Source: Bin34 sp963422415
Lineage (GTDB): Bacteria > Chloroflexota > Anaerolineae > Caldilineales > Caldilineaceae
Reading direction: 5' to 3'
NCBI GenBank assembly: GCA_963422415.1
Contig: OY729430.1
Coordinates: 1,860,001-1,924,000, forward strand
DNA length: 64,000 bases
Position 1 is the stretch's first letter. Each line of letters begins with the position of its first letter. Of this stretch, positions 25,107 to 32,389 are shown piece after piece. The position numbers were made by a program, and so were the translations under genes. The notes below the pieces were generated by a model. It saw nothing but the letters and a program-made list of their open reading frames with translations, was not told the origin of the DNA and made no database searches.

Positions 25107-26998
25107 GACATAACCTCTTGGTCCTCGTACAAATCGACGCGTACACTCCCTTTGACTTCACTGCCCATCAGCACCAAGGATTTGCGGCTGCCCGGTGAGA
25201 GGTCGCCCAACACAACACCTTGGCCCGACATCTGGACTCCAGCTTCTTCTTGTTCCTTGATCTGCGACGTCTCTTTGTTTATCTTAATAGGCTTTGTCTG
25301 GAGTGGACTTTCGCACGAAGCATCGGATCCGGTCTTGGGCGTCAAGTACAGCACCACATTGCGTTGGGGGCGGGATTTGCCCGGAGGCGTCGTGATTTCA
25401 ATCTCGTAGCGACCCGGCTGGGTTTGCAGCACGCTGGTACGGACCGGAAATCGTGGCTTGAAACGCCGCCGTTTTCCGCTGCCTTTGCCCCTTTTGCGTG
25501 TGGTGACGTGGACAACAGGTTTCTTGCCGCCAAGCCCGGGACTTGAACCTGGGGATACCCGTCTTGGCTTCGTACCACGGCGTGTTGCCCCGGATACATG
25601 GATGGGTATGATATCCGGAATCAGGCTGTCGGTATTCTCCACTGGCTCCAGAACCTTGAGCAGAGCCTTGCGGATATCTTTGAGAAGATATCGGATTCGA
25701 GCGCCGGATTTGCCGCGCATGGAGTCGTTGATGCGGGAATGGCCCGCGTCTTCGGCGCCGCGCAGAATGTTGTCGGCTTCGGTCGCCTGATTCGGATCGT
25801 CGGCAAAGAGCAGGACCGCGTGAAAGGGCTTCCTGTCGGTAAAGTAGGACCGCCGCAATTGGTTTACGTTGTCTGTTATGAACATCCCGGCACGGATGAC
25901 GGCAATGCGTGTCGACTGGTTCGGAGTGTACCGAACCAAGGCCTTGAGGGGGCCAAATCGGGTTTTAAGCTCGAGAGAGTGATCTTTCCTCTGCTTGAAG
26001 GTCTGCCAAGCCTCAACGATCCGGGCTCCGGCTACGAGCTGCTGATTGCCGCGAACGCGTTTCTGGTTCTTGATCTCGTCGCGGCCAAGAAATCTGTCTA
26101 TGTCCGCTGGATTCTGCAGACAGGTGGGTTTACCCCCCCCCCCCCCCCTGTTATTTACATAATCTTGCACAGACACGCGCAGACGTCCTTGGGCAATGGC
26201 CACAAAATAGTGTTTGGCTATGTCCTCGCAAATCTGATCACAGCAATTTGGGTTGGGTTCGCCGTCACTTTCGGGAAAACGATTGAAGGCCGGTACGGTC
26301 ACGACCGAGCCGGTGCCCGGCTGACCCTTGTCGAACTGGCTGACATGATCCAATTGCGCTTGAATCAAGGGCGGAATCTGAGTTTTGTCTTCGATCACGG
26401 CTACGCCCGACAAGGATATCTGATTGGCGTCGTGGGTGAGATAGCCATGTCCGCCGTAGCGTTCGTTTCGGGTTTCGCTTTGGATGTAGTGCGTGGGGAA
26501 AACGACGTGGCCCGAGGCCATGTCACCGGCGGCAAACGCCGTCTCGTGTCCTACTCCGTGAGTGCCGGCGCTGCCGCCGTCATCCTCCTTTTTCATGGTG
26601 TCGCCCTTGCCGATCAGTCCTTCCATTGTATGGGCGTCCAAGCCAATGCCGTTGTCATAGACGACAAGACATTCGGTCTCTGGGGCGCGAGCCAGCCGTC
26701 GGAAATTTTCAATGGCTTCCGTGTATTTGCGTTGTCCCTTGGATTCCCAGGCTTGCATGTAGTCTGGGGAGAGATGCTCGCGATAGGTCTCAATGCCTGG
26801 AATTTGATCGGTGGGTACGGTGCGCATTTCGATTCGCAGCTCGCAGCGGTCCTGACCGGCTGCACGGGCCGCGTCCAGAGCGTTTTGCGTCAACTCTCGC
26901 ACCACGATTTCGTGGCCCACGTCTTCGTATTTCGTGACGCATTCCAAGGGTGCAATTTTGTCGCCGCCATCCATGAACTGTATACCTGTCGTCTGCAC
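25103..26998 (-). CDS. GHKL-type ATPase with an internal poly-G tract
   Basis: 631 residues, first gene of the operon. The Bergerat ATP-binding fold is clear: N-box VRELTQNALDAA (Glu35, Asn39), G1 box DNGIGL (Asp115), and the lid GSAGTHGVGHE (about 142-151). The relation is to the GyrB/Hsp90/histidine-kinase/MutL superfamily; I see no phosphoacceptor or toprim domain. The C-terminal third carries a very basic linker (TRKRGKGSGKRRRFKPRF), possibly nucleic-acid binding, then a beta-rich end. Residues 284-289 (RGGGGG) are encoded by a run of sixteen G. The start is GTG at 26998 behind a good promoter. GHKL proteins occur in several phage-defence systems; that role here is inferred. Confidence 0.82.
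   Translation of the reverse strand: MQTTGIQFMDGGDKIAPLECVTKYEDVGHEIVVRELTQNALDAARAAGQDRCELRIEMRTVPTDQIPGIETYREHLSPDYMQAWESKGQRKYTEAIENFRRLARAPETECLVVYDNGIGLDAHTMEGLIGKGDTMKKEDDGGSAGTHGVGHETAFAAGDMASGHVVFPTHYIQSETRNERYGGHGYLTHDANQISLSGVAVIEDKTQIPPLIQAQLDHVSQFDKGQPGTGSVVTVPAFNRFPESDGEPNPNCCDQICEDIAKHYFVAIAQGRLRVSVQDYVNNRGGGGGKPTCLQNPADIDRFLGRDEIKNQKRVRGNQQLVAGARIVEAWQTFKQRKDHSLELKTRFGPLKALVRYTPNQSTRIAVIRAGMFITDNVNQLRRSYFTDRKPFHAVLLFADDPNQATEADNILRGAEDAGHSRINDSMRGKSGARIRYLLKDIRKALLKVLEPVENTDSLIPDIIPIHVSGATRRGTKPRRVSPGSSPGLGGKKPVVHVTTRKRGKGSGKRRRFKPRFPVRTSVLQTQPGRYEIEITTPPGKSRPQRNVVLYLTPKTGSDASCESPLQTKPIKINKETSQIKEQEEAGVQMSGQGVVLGDLSPGSRKSLVLMGSEVKGSVRVDLYEDQEVMS
26133..26148 (-). repeat. Sixteen-base poly(G) tract inside the GHKL coding sequence
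   Basis: Sixteen consecutive C on the plus strand read as G16 in the coding direction. With 16 the frame stays open. Seventeen would give an in-frame TAA directly after the tract, and fifteen would give TAG eleven codons later. Either slip would leave about 290 to 300 residues containing only the ATPase region. This is the pattern of a slipped-strand phase-variation switch. Assembly error in the run length is possible. Confidence 0.9.
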
Positions 26999-27036
26999 GT
27001 CCGCATGTCCTTGCTTCTGTCAAACTCTGACTGCAA

Positions 27037-27065
27037 ACCATATCAAGCCAAATGCCACCAGTCAA
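27037..27065 (-). promoter_or_regulatory. Promoter of the sulfur/GHKL operon
   Basis: On the minus strand TTGACT (27065-27060) and TATGGT (27042-27037) are separated by 17 bases, close to the sigma-70 consensus. The predicted start is about 30 bases before the GTG of the GHKL gene. It faces away from purH, whose start lies about 140 bases to the right. Confidence 0.6.
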
Positions 27066-27202
27066 AAAGCTGAAGCGCGCAGAGTGCACTGGGCGCTTGC
27101 GGACCGTGAGTTCGTCTTTGCCGGGACGAAGCGCATTGGGCATATCATTGCCTTGACACTATGCTGGGCGTAGCGCTGCGGACGCAGGAGAACTTGCAAA
27201 CC

Positions 27203-28729
27203 ATGAAATACCGACGTGCCTTGGTCTCGGTGGCCGACAAGACCGGAGTGGCAGAATTGTGCCACCGACTTGCACCGCAAGTGGGGGAATTTGTTGCCAG
27301 CAGCGGCACGGCGACAATGCTGGCCCAGAGCGGGATACCGGTTCTCAAGGTGGACGAGCTGGGTACCTTGCCGGAAATGCTGGGAGGACGGGTCAAGACA
27401 CTGCAGCCTCAGATTCACGGAGGCATTCTCGCGCACCGAAATGACGATCATTTGACACAGCTGGCCGTACACGGAATAAAGCCCATCGACCTGGTGATCG
27501 TGAATCTCTACCCTTTTGGAACAGTCGTGGCCAAATCGGACGCGACCTGGGAGGAAGCCATCGAGAACATTGACATCGGCGGAGTGGCCTTGATGCGAGC
27601 CGCCGCCAAGAACCATGCGTATGTTTCGGTCTTGGTCGATCCCAAGGACTACGCGGAATTCATGCGTGCCAACGCCGAGGACAAGGTGGATTTGGCTTTG
27701 CGCAGAAAGCTGGCCTGCAAGGCTTTTGCCCTCACGGCAACCTATGATCAAGCGATTTTCAGCTACCTGCGGAGCCGAGAACAAGCGGCCGCCGGCCTCC
27801 CGGAAACCATCATGTTGAACCTGGAACTCAGAGAGGCGAGTCGGTATGGGGAAAACCCGCATCAACAGGGCGGCGTCTATAGCCAGACGGGAGCGGACTT
27901 GCCTTTTGTGCAACTGCACGGCAAGGCCATGAGTTTCAACAATTGGCTGGACTTGGACGGAGCGTGGCAGGTCATTCAGGGATTTGCCAAACCCACGGTG
28001 GCCATCGTCAAGCATGGCAATCCTTGCGGCATGGCTTCCGGTGACACTCTGGCGGAAGCATACGAGGCGGCCTTGGCTTCGGATCCGGTCAGTGCATTCG
28101 GCAGCGCCGTCTCTTGCAACCAGACGGTGGATGCAGACACGGCTGCACTGCTGTCCCAGCTCTTCGTTGAAGTTCTGGTGGCGCCCGACTACGATCCCAT
28201 CGCCTTCTCCCTCCTTGCCAAGAGGAAAAACATCCGCCTGCTGCAACCGCAACCAGTTGAGGTCGGGCCTTGGCGAGTACGCGGTGTGGAGGGCGGATAC
28301 TTGGTCCAAGAAAGAGATGACAACAGTCCGGACCTGGATTCCGACACTTGGATCTGTGTTACTGCAGTGCAGCCTTCAGCGGACCAGATGCAGAGTCTGG
28401 CGTTTGCCTGGCGGGTGGTCAAGCATGTCAAAAGCAATGCTATCGTCTTCGTTCAGGGGGAGGCTACTGTAGGCATAGGGGCGGGCCAGATGAGCCGTCT
28501 GGACTCGGTTCATATGGCCGCAGTCAAGGCGGGCGAAAGGGCCCGGAACGCGGCTATGGCGTCGGATGCCTTCTTTCCTTTTCCCGATGGAATTGAAATG
28601 GCCGCCGCCGCCGGCATCAAGGCGATTGTGCAACCTGGCGGTTCCCTGCGCGACAAGGCTGTAATTGAAACGGCCAACCGGTTGGATCTCTGCATGATGT
28701 TTACAGGCCATCGTCATTTCTTGCATTGA
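27203..28729 (+). CDS. purH: Bifunctional AICAR transformylase / IMP cyclohydrolase
   Basis: 508 residues; carries out the last two steps of IMP synthesis. The N-terminal IMP cyclohydrolase domain starts RRALVSVADKTG and has SSGTATML and the loop IVNLYPFGTVV. The AICAR formyltransferase domain has the signature RYGENPHQQG and the catalytic region KHGNPCGMA. The C-terminus TGHRHFLH is the normal family end. The ATG at 27203 gives the canonical N-terminus; the open frame 42 bases longer is not needed. It is divergent from the sulfur/GHKL operon. Confidence 0.96.
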   Translation: MKYRRALVSVADKTGVAELCHRLAPQVGEFVASSGTATMLAQSGIPVLKVDELGTLPEMLGGRVKTLQPQIHGGILAHRNDDHLTQLAVHGIKPIDLVIVNLYPFGTVVAKSDATWEEAIENIDIGGVALMRAAAKNHAYVSVLVDPKDYAEFMRANAEDKVDLALRRKLACKAFALTATYDQAIFSYLRSREQAAAGLPETIMLNLELREASRYGENPHQQGGVYSQTGADLPFVQLHGKAMSFNNWLDLDGAWQVIQGFAKPTVAIVKHGNPCGMASGDTLAEAYEAALASDPVSAFGSAVSCNQTVDADTAALLSQLFVEVLVAPDYDPIAFSLLAKRKNIRLLQPQPVEVGPWRVRGVEGGYLVQERDDNSPDLDSDTWICVTAVQPSADQMQSLAFAWRVVKHVKSNAIVFVQGEATVGIGAGQMSRLDSVHMAAVKAGERARNAAMASDAFFPFPDGIEMAAAAGIKAIVQPGGSLRDKAVIETANRLDLCMMFTGHRHFLH

Positions 28730-29070
28730 CAGTGTGCTCTTCCTCTGATCAGGGTGATATGCAAACTTCTTCGTGGATGGGCTGGATCGAGATTTTCAAA
28801 TGCGAGCCCAAATCCTTTGGCGTCCTTGGCCGCGTTGCTTGTTTCTGGTATGCCGTCTGACGTGAACCGGGACTCCAGCAGCCTTGAAATCGGTAGCCGC
28901 CCAATGGACCCCAGCAATCAGGCAGCTACAATTGAGCAGTGTGTCAGTGTCCGTGTTCCAAAATCAAGATGTCGCCCCGTATGATCTTGACAGGCCGCTG
29001 TGCCGTGTCTGTATTGTGTAGGGCGGGGCTTGTTCCGCAAGGTTGAAGACAGACGACGACTGAGGCCAGA
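28730..29070. other. Intergenic region carrying the trmD promoter
   Basis: 341 bases between purH and trmD. Short frames on both strands have no ribosome sites or recognisable content. The only supported element is the promoter at 28987-29015. No terminator with a T-run follows purH. Confidence 0.4.
28987..29015 (+). promoter_or_regulatory. Sigma-70-type promoter before trmD
   Basis: A perfect TTGACA (28987-28992) and TGTATT (29010-29015) are spaced 17 bases apart. The predicted start is about 50 bases before the trmD ATG. It probably drives trmD and contributes to rplS, rnhB and miaA downstream. Confidence 0.6.
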
Positions 29071-29868
29071 ATGCATTCGGATGCTTCAGAATCACAACCC
29101 AAAATTCGGTTTGATGTATTGACCCTGTTTCCGGGCATATTCTCGGGTTTTCTGGCCGAGAGCATTCTGCGTCGGGTCCAGGACCAAGGCCTGATTCAAG
29201 TTGCATTGCACAATTTTCGCCAGCATGCCGCCCTGCCTCATCGCGCCTGCGACGATACGCCCTATGGCGGCGGCGGCGGCATGGTGCTTAAGCCTGAACC
29301 CGTCTTCGCCGCGGTGGAGGAATTGTTGGCCCCGGGACCCGGTCCTGCTCCGAGTCAGGAGACTCCCGTCATTCTGTTGACTCCCCAAGGCCGACTGTTC
29401 ACGCAGCAAATCGCCGTCGAGTTGAGCGAGCTGTCCCGCATGGTATTGATTTGCGGCCGATACGAAGGGGTGGACGAGCGGATCCGCCAAGCGTTGGTGA
29501 CCGACGAGATCAGTATCGGGGATTACGTGCTGGGTGGAGGCGAGGTGGCGGCCATGGTGATCATCGAGGCTGTTTGCCGCCAAGTGCCTGGCGTGTTGGG
29601 ATTTCCCTTGGGCCATCTGCAGGACAGCCATGCCCCGCACATGGATGGATTGCTGGAGGGCCCCCACTATACGCGTCCGGCGGAATACAGGGGCATGGGC
29701 ATTCCGGAGGTGCTGGTCAGTGGGCACCACGCCAAGGTGCAACAGTGGCGACGCGAACAATCGCTGCTGCGCACGGCCCGTCGCCGCCCGGATCTGCTGA
29801 GCAAAGCCAACCTCGGCGAGTCAGACCGGAAATTCCTGCAACGACAAGGGTTTGCATTGGCTCCCTGA
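29071..29868 (+). CDS. trmD: tRNA (guanine-N1-)-methyltransferase
   Basis: 265 residues; methylates G37 of tRNAs reading CNN codons to prevent frameshifting. The SPOUT knot is visible in EISIGDYVLGGGEVAAM. Other family blocks are DVLTLFPGIFSGFL, DDTPYGGGGGMVLKPEP, ICGRYEGVDERI and the C-terminal HYTRPAEYRGMGIPEVLVSGHHAKVQQWR region. A short N-terminal extension precedes the usual start of the fold. It stands before rplS, part of the common trmD-rplS arrangement; rpsP and rimM are not present here. Confidence 0.95.
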   Translation: MHSDASESQPKIRFDVLTLFPGIFSGFLAESILRRVQDQGLIQVALHNFRQHAALPHRACDDTPYGGGGGMVLKPEPVFAAVEELLAPGPGPAPSQETPVILLTPQGRLFTQQIAVELSELSRMVLICGRYEGVDERIRQALVTDEISIGDYVLGGGEVAAMVIIEAVCRQVPGVLGFPLGHLQDSHAPHMDGLLEGPHYTRPAEYRGMGIPEVLVSGHHAKVQQWRREQSLLRTARRRPDLLSKANLGESDRKFLQRQGFALAP

Positions 29869-29920
29869 GCACGCCAGCCTGTCACCTGCAAGACGGCAGA
29901 GTGGATAGACCCGCGCATTC

Positions 29921-29949
29921 TTGGCCCAAACCGGGGGACATGGTAGTAT
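29921..29949 (+). promoter_or_regulatory. Possible promoter before rplS
   Basis: TTGGCC (29921-29926) and TAGTAT (29944-29949) are 17 bases apart. The start would be about 35 bases before the rplS ATG. It would let the ribosomal protein gene be expressed above trmD. Confidence 0.4.
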
Positions 29950-29991
29950 GGCCCTCCTTTGGCCCCGACTGCCCGTTCAGGAAATGCGATC

Positions 29992-30354
29992 ATGTACACA
30001 GCCCTGCTGGATTCACTCAAGCCTCCTGTTACCGCCAAGACTCCGCAGGTCGAGATAGGCGATATCGTGCGTGTACATCAGAGGATCACCGAAGGACGAT
30101 CCGAGCGCATTCAGATCTTTGAAGGAGTGGTCATATCCAACAGGGGAGGTCATTCCACCGGAGCGACGTATACCGTGCGTCGCGTTGCCTCTCATGGCGT
30201 TGCGGTGGAACGCACCTATCCGCTGCACAGCTCCAATGTGTCAAAGGTGGATGTAGTGCGCAAGTCCAAGGTCCGCAGGGCCCAGTTGTACTACCTGCGT
30301 CAAAGGCAGGGCAAGTCCTCCCGGCTCAAGGAAAGGGTTGTGTCCCAAAAATAA
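29992..30354 (+). CDS. rplS: Ribosomal protein L19
   Basis: 120 residues, the usual length. L19 sits at the 30S-50S interface. Typical blocks are GDIVRVHQRITEGRSERIQIFEGVVI, the TVRRVASHGVAVERTYPLHSSNV stretch and the end KSKVRRAQLYYLRQRQGKSSRLKE. The ATG at 29992 has an AGGAA ribosome site and gives a normal N-terminus; an in-frame extension to 29959 is not typical of L19. Confidence 0.95.
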   Translation: MYTALLDSLKPPVTAKTPQVEIGDIVRVHQRITEGRSERIQIFEGVVISNRGGHSTGATYTVRRVASHGVAVERTYPLHSSNVSKVDVVRKSKVRRAQLYYLRQRQGKSSRLKERVVSQK

Positions 30355-30396
30355 GGATCACAACCGGGCATCTGCCTTGGAATCAGGGATTCCCCG

Positions 30397-31065
30397 GTGA
30401 CGTCGCCCTCCGGCCCGTCCCTGCCGGATTTTCACTTGGAGAGAAAGTATTGGGCGCAACGACGCCGGATCGCGGGCGTGGATGAAGCGGGCCGGGGTTG
30501 TGTGGCAGGCCCCTTGGTGGCCGCCGCGGTCGTGGTGGCTCCCGATTCCCGTCGCACTGGATTTTGGCGACAAGTCAATGACAGCAAACAGGTGCGTCCT
30601 GCCAGGCGTCAGCAACTGGCGGCGTCTATCAGGGAGAATGTCTTGGACTGCGCGGTAGGTTGGGTATCTGCCGCGGAAGTGGACGAATGGGGCATAGACC
30701 AAGCCAATCGGTTGGTGATGGAAAAGGCCGTGCAGGGTCTGTCTGTGTGCGTCGACGGCGTTCTGGCCGACTGGATCTCGGCTTGGCCGCTCCAGTTGCC
30801 TGACCTTGAATCCGAGCGGGTGATCAAGGGAGACGGCAAGAGTCTTTCCATCGCGGCAGCGTCCATCCTGGCCAAGGTGCATCGGGACGCGTACATGGTC
30901 ACGAGCGCCGACAGGTTTCCGCACTATGGGTTTGAGCGACACAAGGGCTACTTGACCCGGCAGCACGCGCAGGCCATAGTCACGATGGGACCTTGCTTGG
31001 AACACAGGCGCAGTTTTCGCCCCTTGGCTGGAAGGGCGGACCGCATCGACCATGCCACAGACTGA
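30397..31065 (+). CDS. rnhB: Ribonuclease HII
   Basis: 222 residues starting at GTG. It cleaves RNA in RNA-DNA hybrids, including single embedded ribonucleotides. The active site VDEAGRG supplies Asp29 and Glu30; further catalytic residues follow in the D-G region (VCVDGVLADW) and in SIAAASILAKVHRD. The C-terminal HYGFERHKGY is a family block. It overlaps miaA by 14 bases. Confidence 0.94.
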   Translation: MTSPSGPSLPDFHLERKYWAQRRRIAGVDEAGRGCVAGPLVAAAVVVAPDSRRTGFWRQVNDSKQVRPARRQQLAASIRENVLDCAVGWVSAAEVDEWGIDQANRLVMEKAVQGLSVCVDGVLADWISAWPLQLPDLESERVIKGDGKSLSIAAASILAKVHRDAYMVTSADRFPHYGFERHKGYLTRQHAQAIVTMGPCLEHRRSFRPLAGRADRIDHATD

Positions 31066-32062
31066 CAGTCCGCCCCCTTATCTGGCGGGTTCCGTACTGG
31101 TTCTGGTGGGCCCTACCGGTGTGGGCAAGACCCAGCTGGCGTTGGCGCTGGCTCGGCGCATGCCGGTGGAGATTGTCAACGCGGACAGCCGCCAAGTATA
31201 TCGCTACATGGACATTGGCACCGCGAAGCCGACAGTGGCTCAACGGGCTGCCGTGCCCCACCATTTGTTTGACATAAGGGATCCGGACAGGGTCCTGACC
31301 GTGGCGGAGTATCAGGTGCTGGCTGTACGGGCGATTGAGGGGACGCTGGCCAAAGGCCGGGTCCCGGTGTTGACAGGCGGGACCCCCTTGTATGTGCGGT
31401 CCATTGTCCACAATTTGCGATTCCCCAGGGTGGTTCCGGATCCGGCCCTGCGGATGCGACTGGAAGGAGACTTGAAAAGGCAGGGCGCAGAAGGGCTCTT
31501 TCAGAGATTGGCGGAGCTGGATCCCCAGACCGCGGCTACAACGGACCCCCACAATGGGCGTCGCATCATCAGAGCTCTCGAAATCTTTCTCAAGACCGGG
31601 AAATCCAAGCGACATCTGGAAGGGACGCGTCCCCCTGTCTGGCCCTTGTACATACTGGGGTTGACATGCCCCCGCCTGCAACTGCACCAACGCGTGGACG
31701 CGCGCTTGGACACCATGATGGCGGAGGGCCTGTGCGCAGAGACGAGGGGTCTGCTGGAGCGCAAATATGACCTGACACTGCCCGCCTTGCAAGCCTTGGG
31801 ATACCGATCTCTGATTCAACATCTGCAGGGAAAGATCAGCCTGAGCGAGGCCATACAGCAGGCCAAGCGCCGAACGCATCGCTATATTCGACATCAATAC
31901 ACGGGGTTTCGGCGACTGGAAGAGGCTGTCTGGTTCGATGTCTCTTGCAGAGCCCTCGATGACCTGGCGGCGCAGATCGCGGTCTCTTGGCCCGCGGGCT
32001 CGTCGCTGGATGCATGGGAGACGGGCCGGGCGAGTGCAGCGGGACGTTCAAATGGGGCATGA
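31052..32062 (+). CDS. miaA: tRNA dimethylallyltransferase
   Basis: 336 residues; adds a dimethylallyl group to N6 of A37 in tRNAs reading codons that start with U. The P-loop is GPTGVGKT (residues 20-27), followed by the substrate block NADSRQVYRYMDIGTAKP. Later signatures are PVLTGGTPLYVRSI, GRRIIRALEI and the C-terminal tRNA-binding RTHRYIRHQYTGFRR. The ATG lies inside the end of rnhB, consistent with coupling. With trmD this makes two position-37 tRNA-modifying enzymes within 3 kb. Confidence 0.95.
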   Translation: MPQTDSPPPYLAGSVLVLVGPTGVGKTQLALALARRMPVEIVNADSRQVYRYMDIGTAKPTVAQRAAVPHHLFDIRDPDRVLTVAEYQVLAVRAIEGTLAKGRVPVLTGGTPLYVRSIVHNLRFPRVVPDPALRMRLEGDLKRQGAEGLFQRLAELDPQTAATTDPHNGRRIIRALEIFLKTGKSKRHLEGTRPPVWPLYILGLTCPRLQLHQRVDARLDTMMAEGLCAETRGLLERKYDLTLPALQALGYRSLIQHLQGKISLSEAIQQAKRRTHRYIRHQYTGFRRLEEAVWFDVSCRALDDLAAQIAVSWPAGSSLDAWETGRASAAGRSNGA

Positions 32063-32389
32063 TGTGCAGATGCGCGAAGTGCATAGACTATACTCAAGGG
32101 ATCTCCAATGGCAGAGCAAAGCACAGAATGCAGTGGTCCTTTGCAAGTCCACTGAATATGGTGGGTGGCACGGAGCGTAAAAGGGTAGTGGGAATTGGCT
32201 GTCAAGCAGGTCGTGACAAGGCCCCAGGGCGGTATGCCCGCAGAGGCCCTCTCCATTCCACGCCAATCCAGCCCGGCAACAACTGCGTCCGCGGAATACG
32301 CGGATTTTCACGTTTTCCGGATTGAGGCAGATCGCGCATCCGAGACCCGATCACCCGGTTTTCTCTTTCTGAGCGAAGCCCGGCTGCCG
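32063..32389. other. Leader region before rel
   Basis: 327 bases between miaA and the preferred rel start. The rel frame stays open through part of it (from 32195), but the encoded 65 residues show no resemblance to Rel proteins. No terminator or clear promoter pair was seen; a TATACT at about 32088 is a possible -10. Confidence 0.35.

Noticed and set aside
21061..26998. Classical Dnd phosphorothioation system
   Set aside because: Only DndA- and DndC-like proteins are present; DndB, DndD and DndE signatures are absent, so the known name is not applied.
25598..27073. 491-codon plus-strand frame
   Set aside because: Antisense to the GHKL ATPase, whose N, G1 and G2 boxes are on the minus strand. 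It also reads through the C16 run, which by itself proves nothing.
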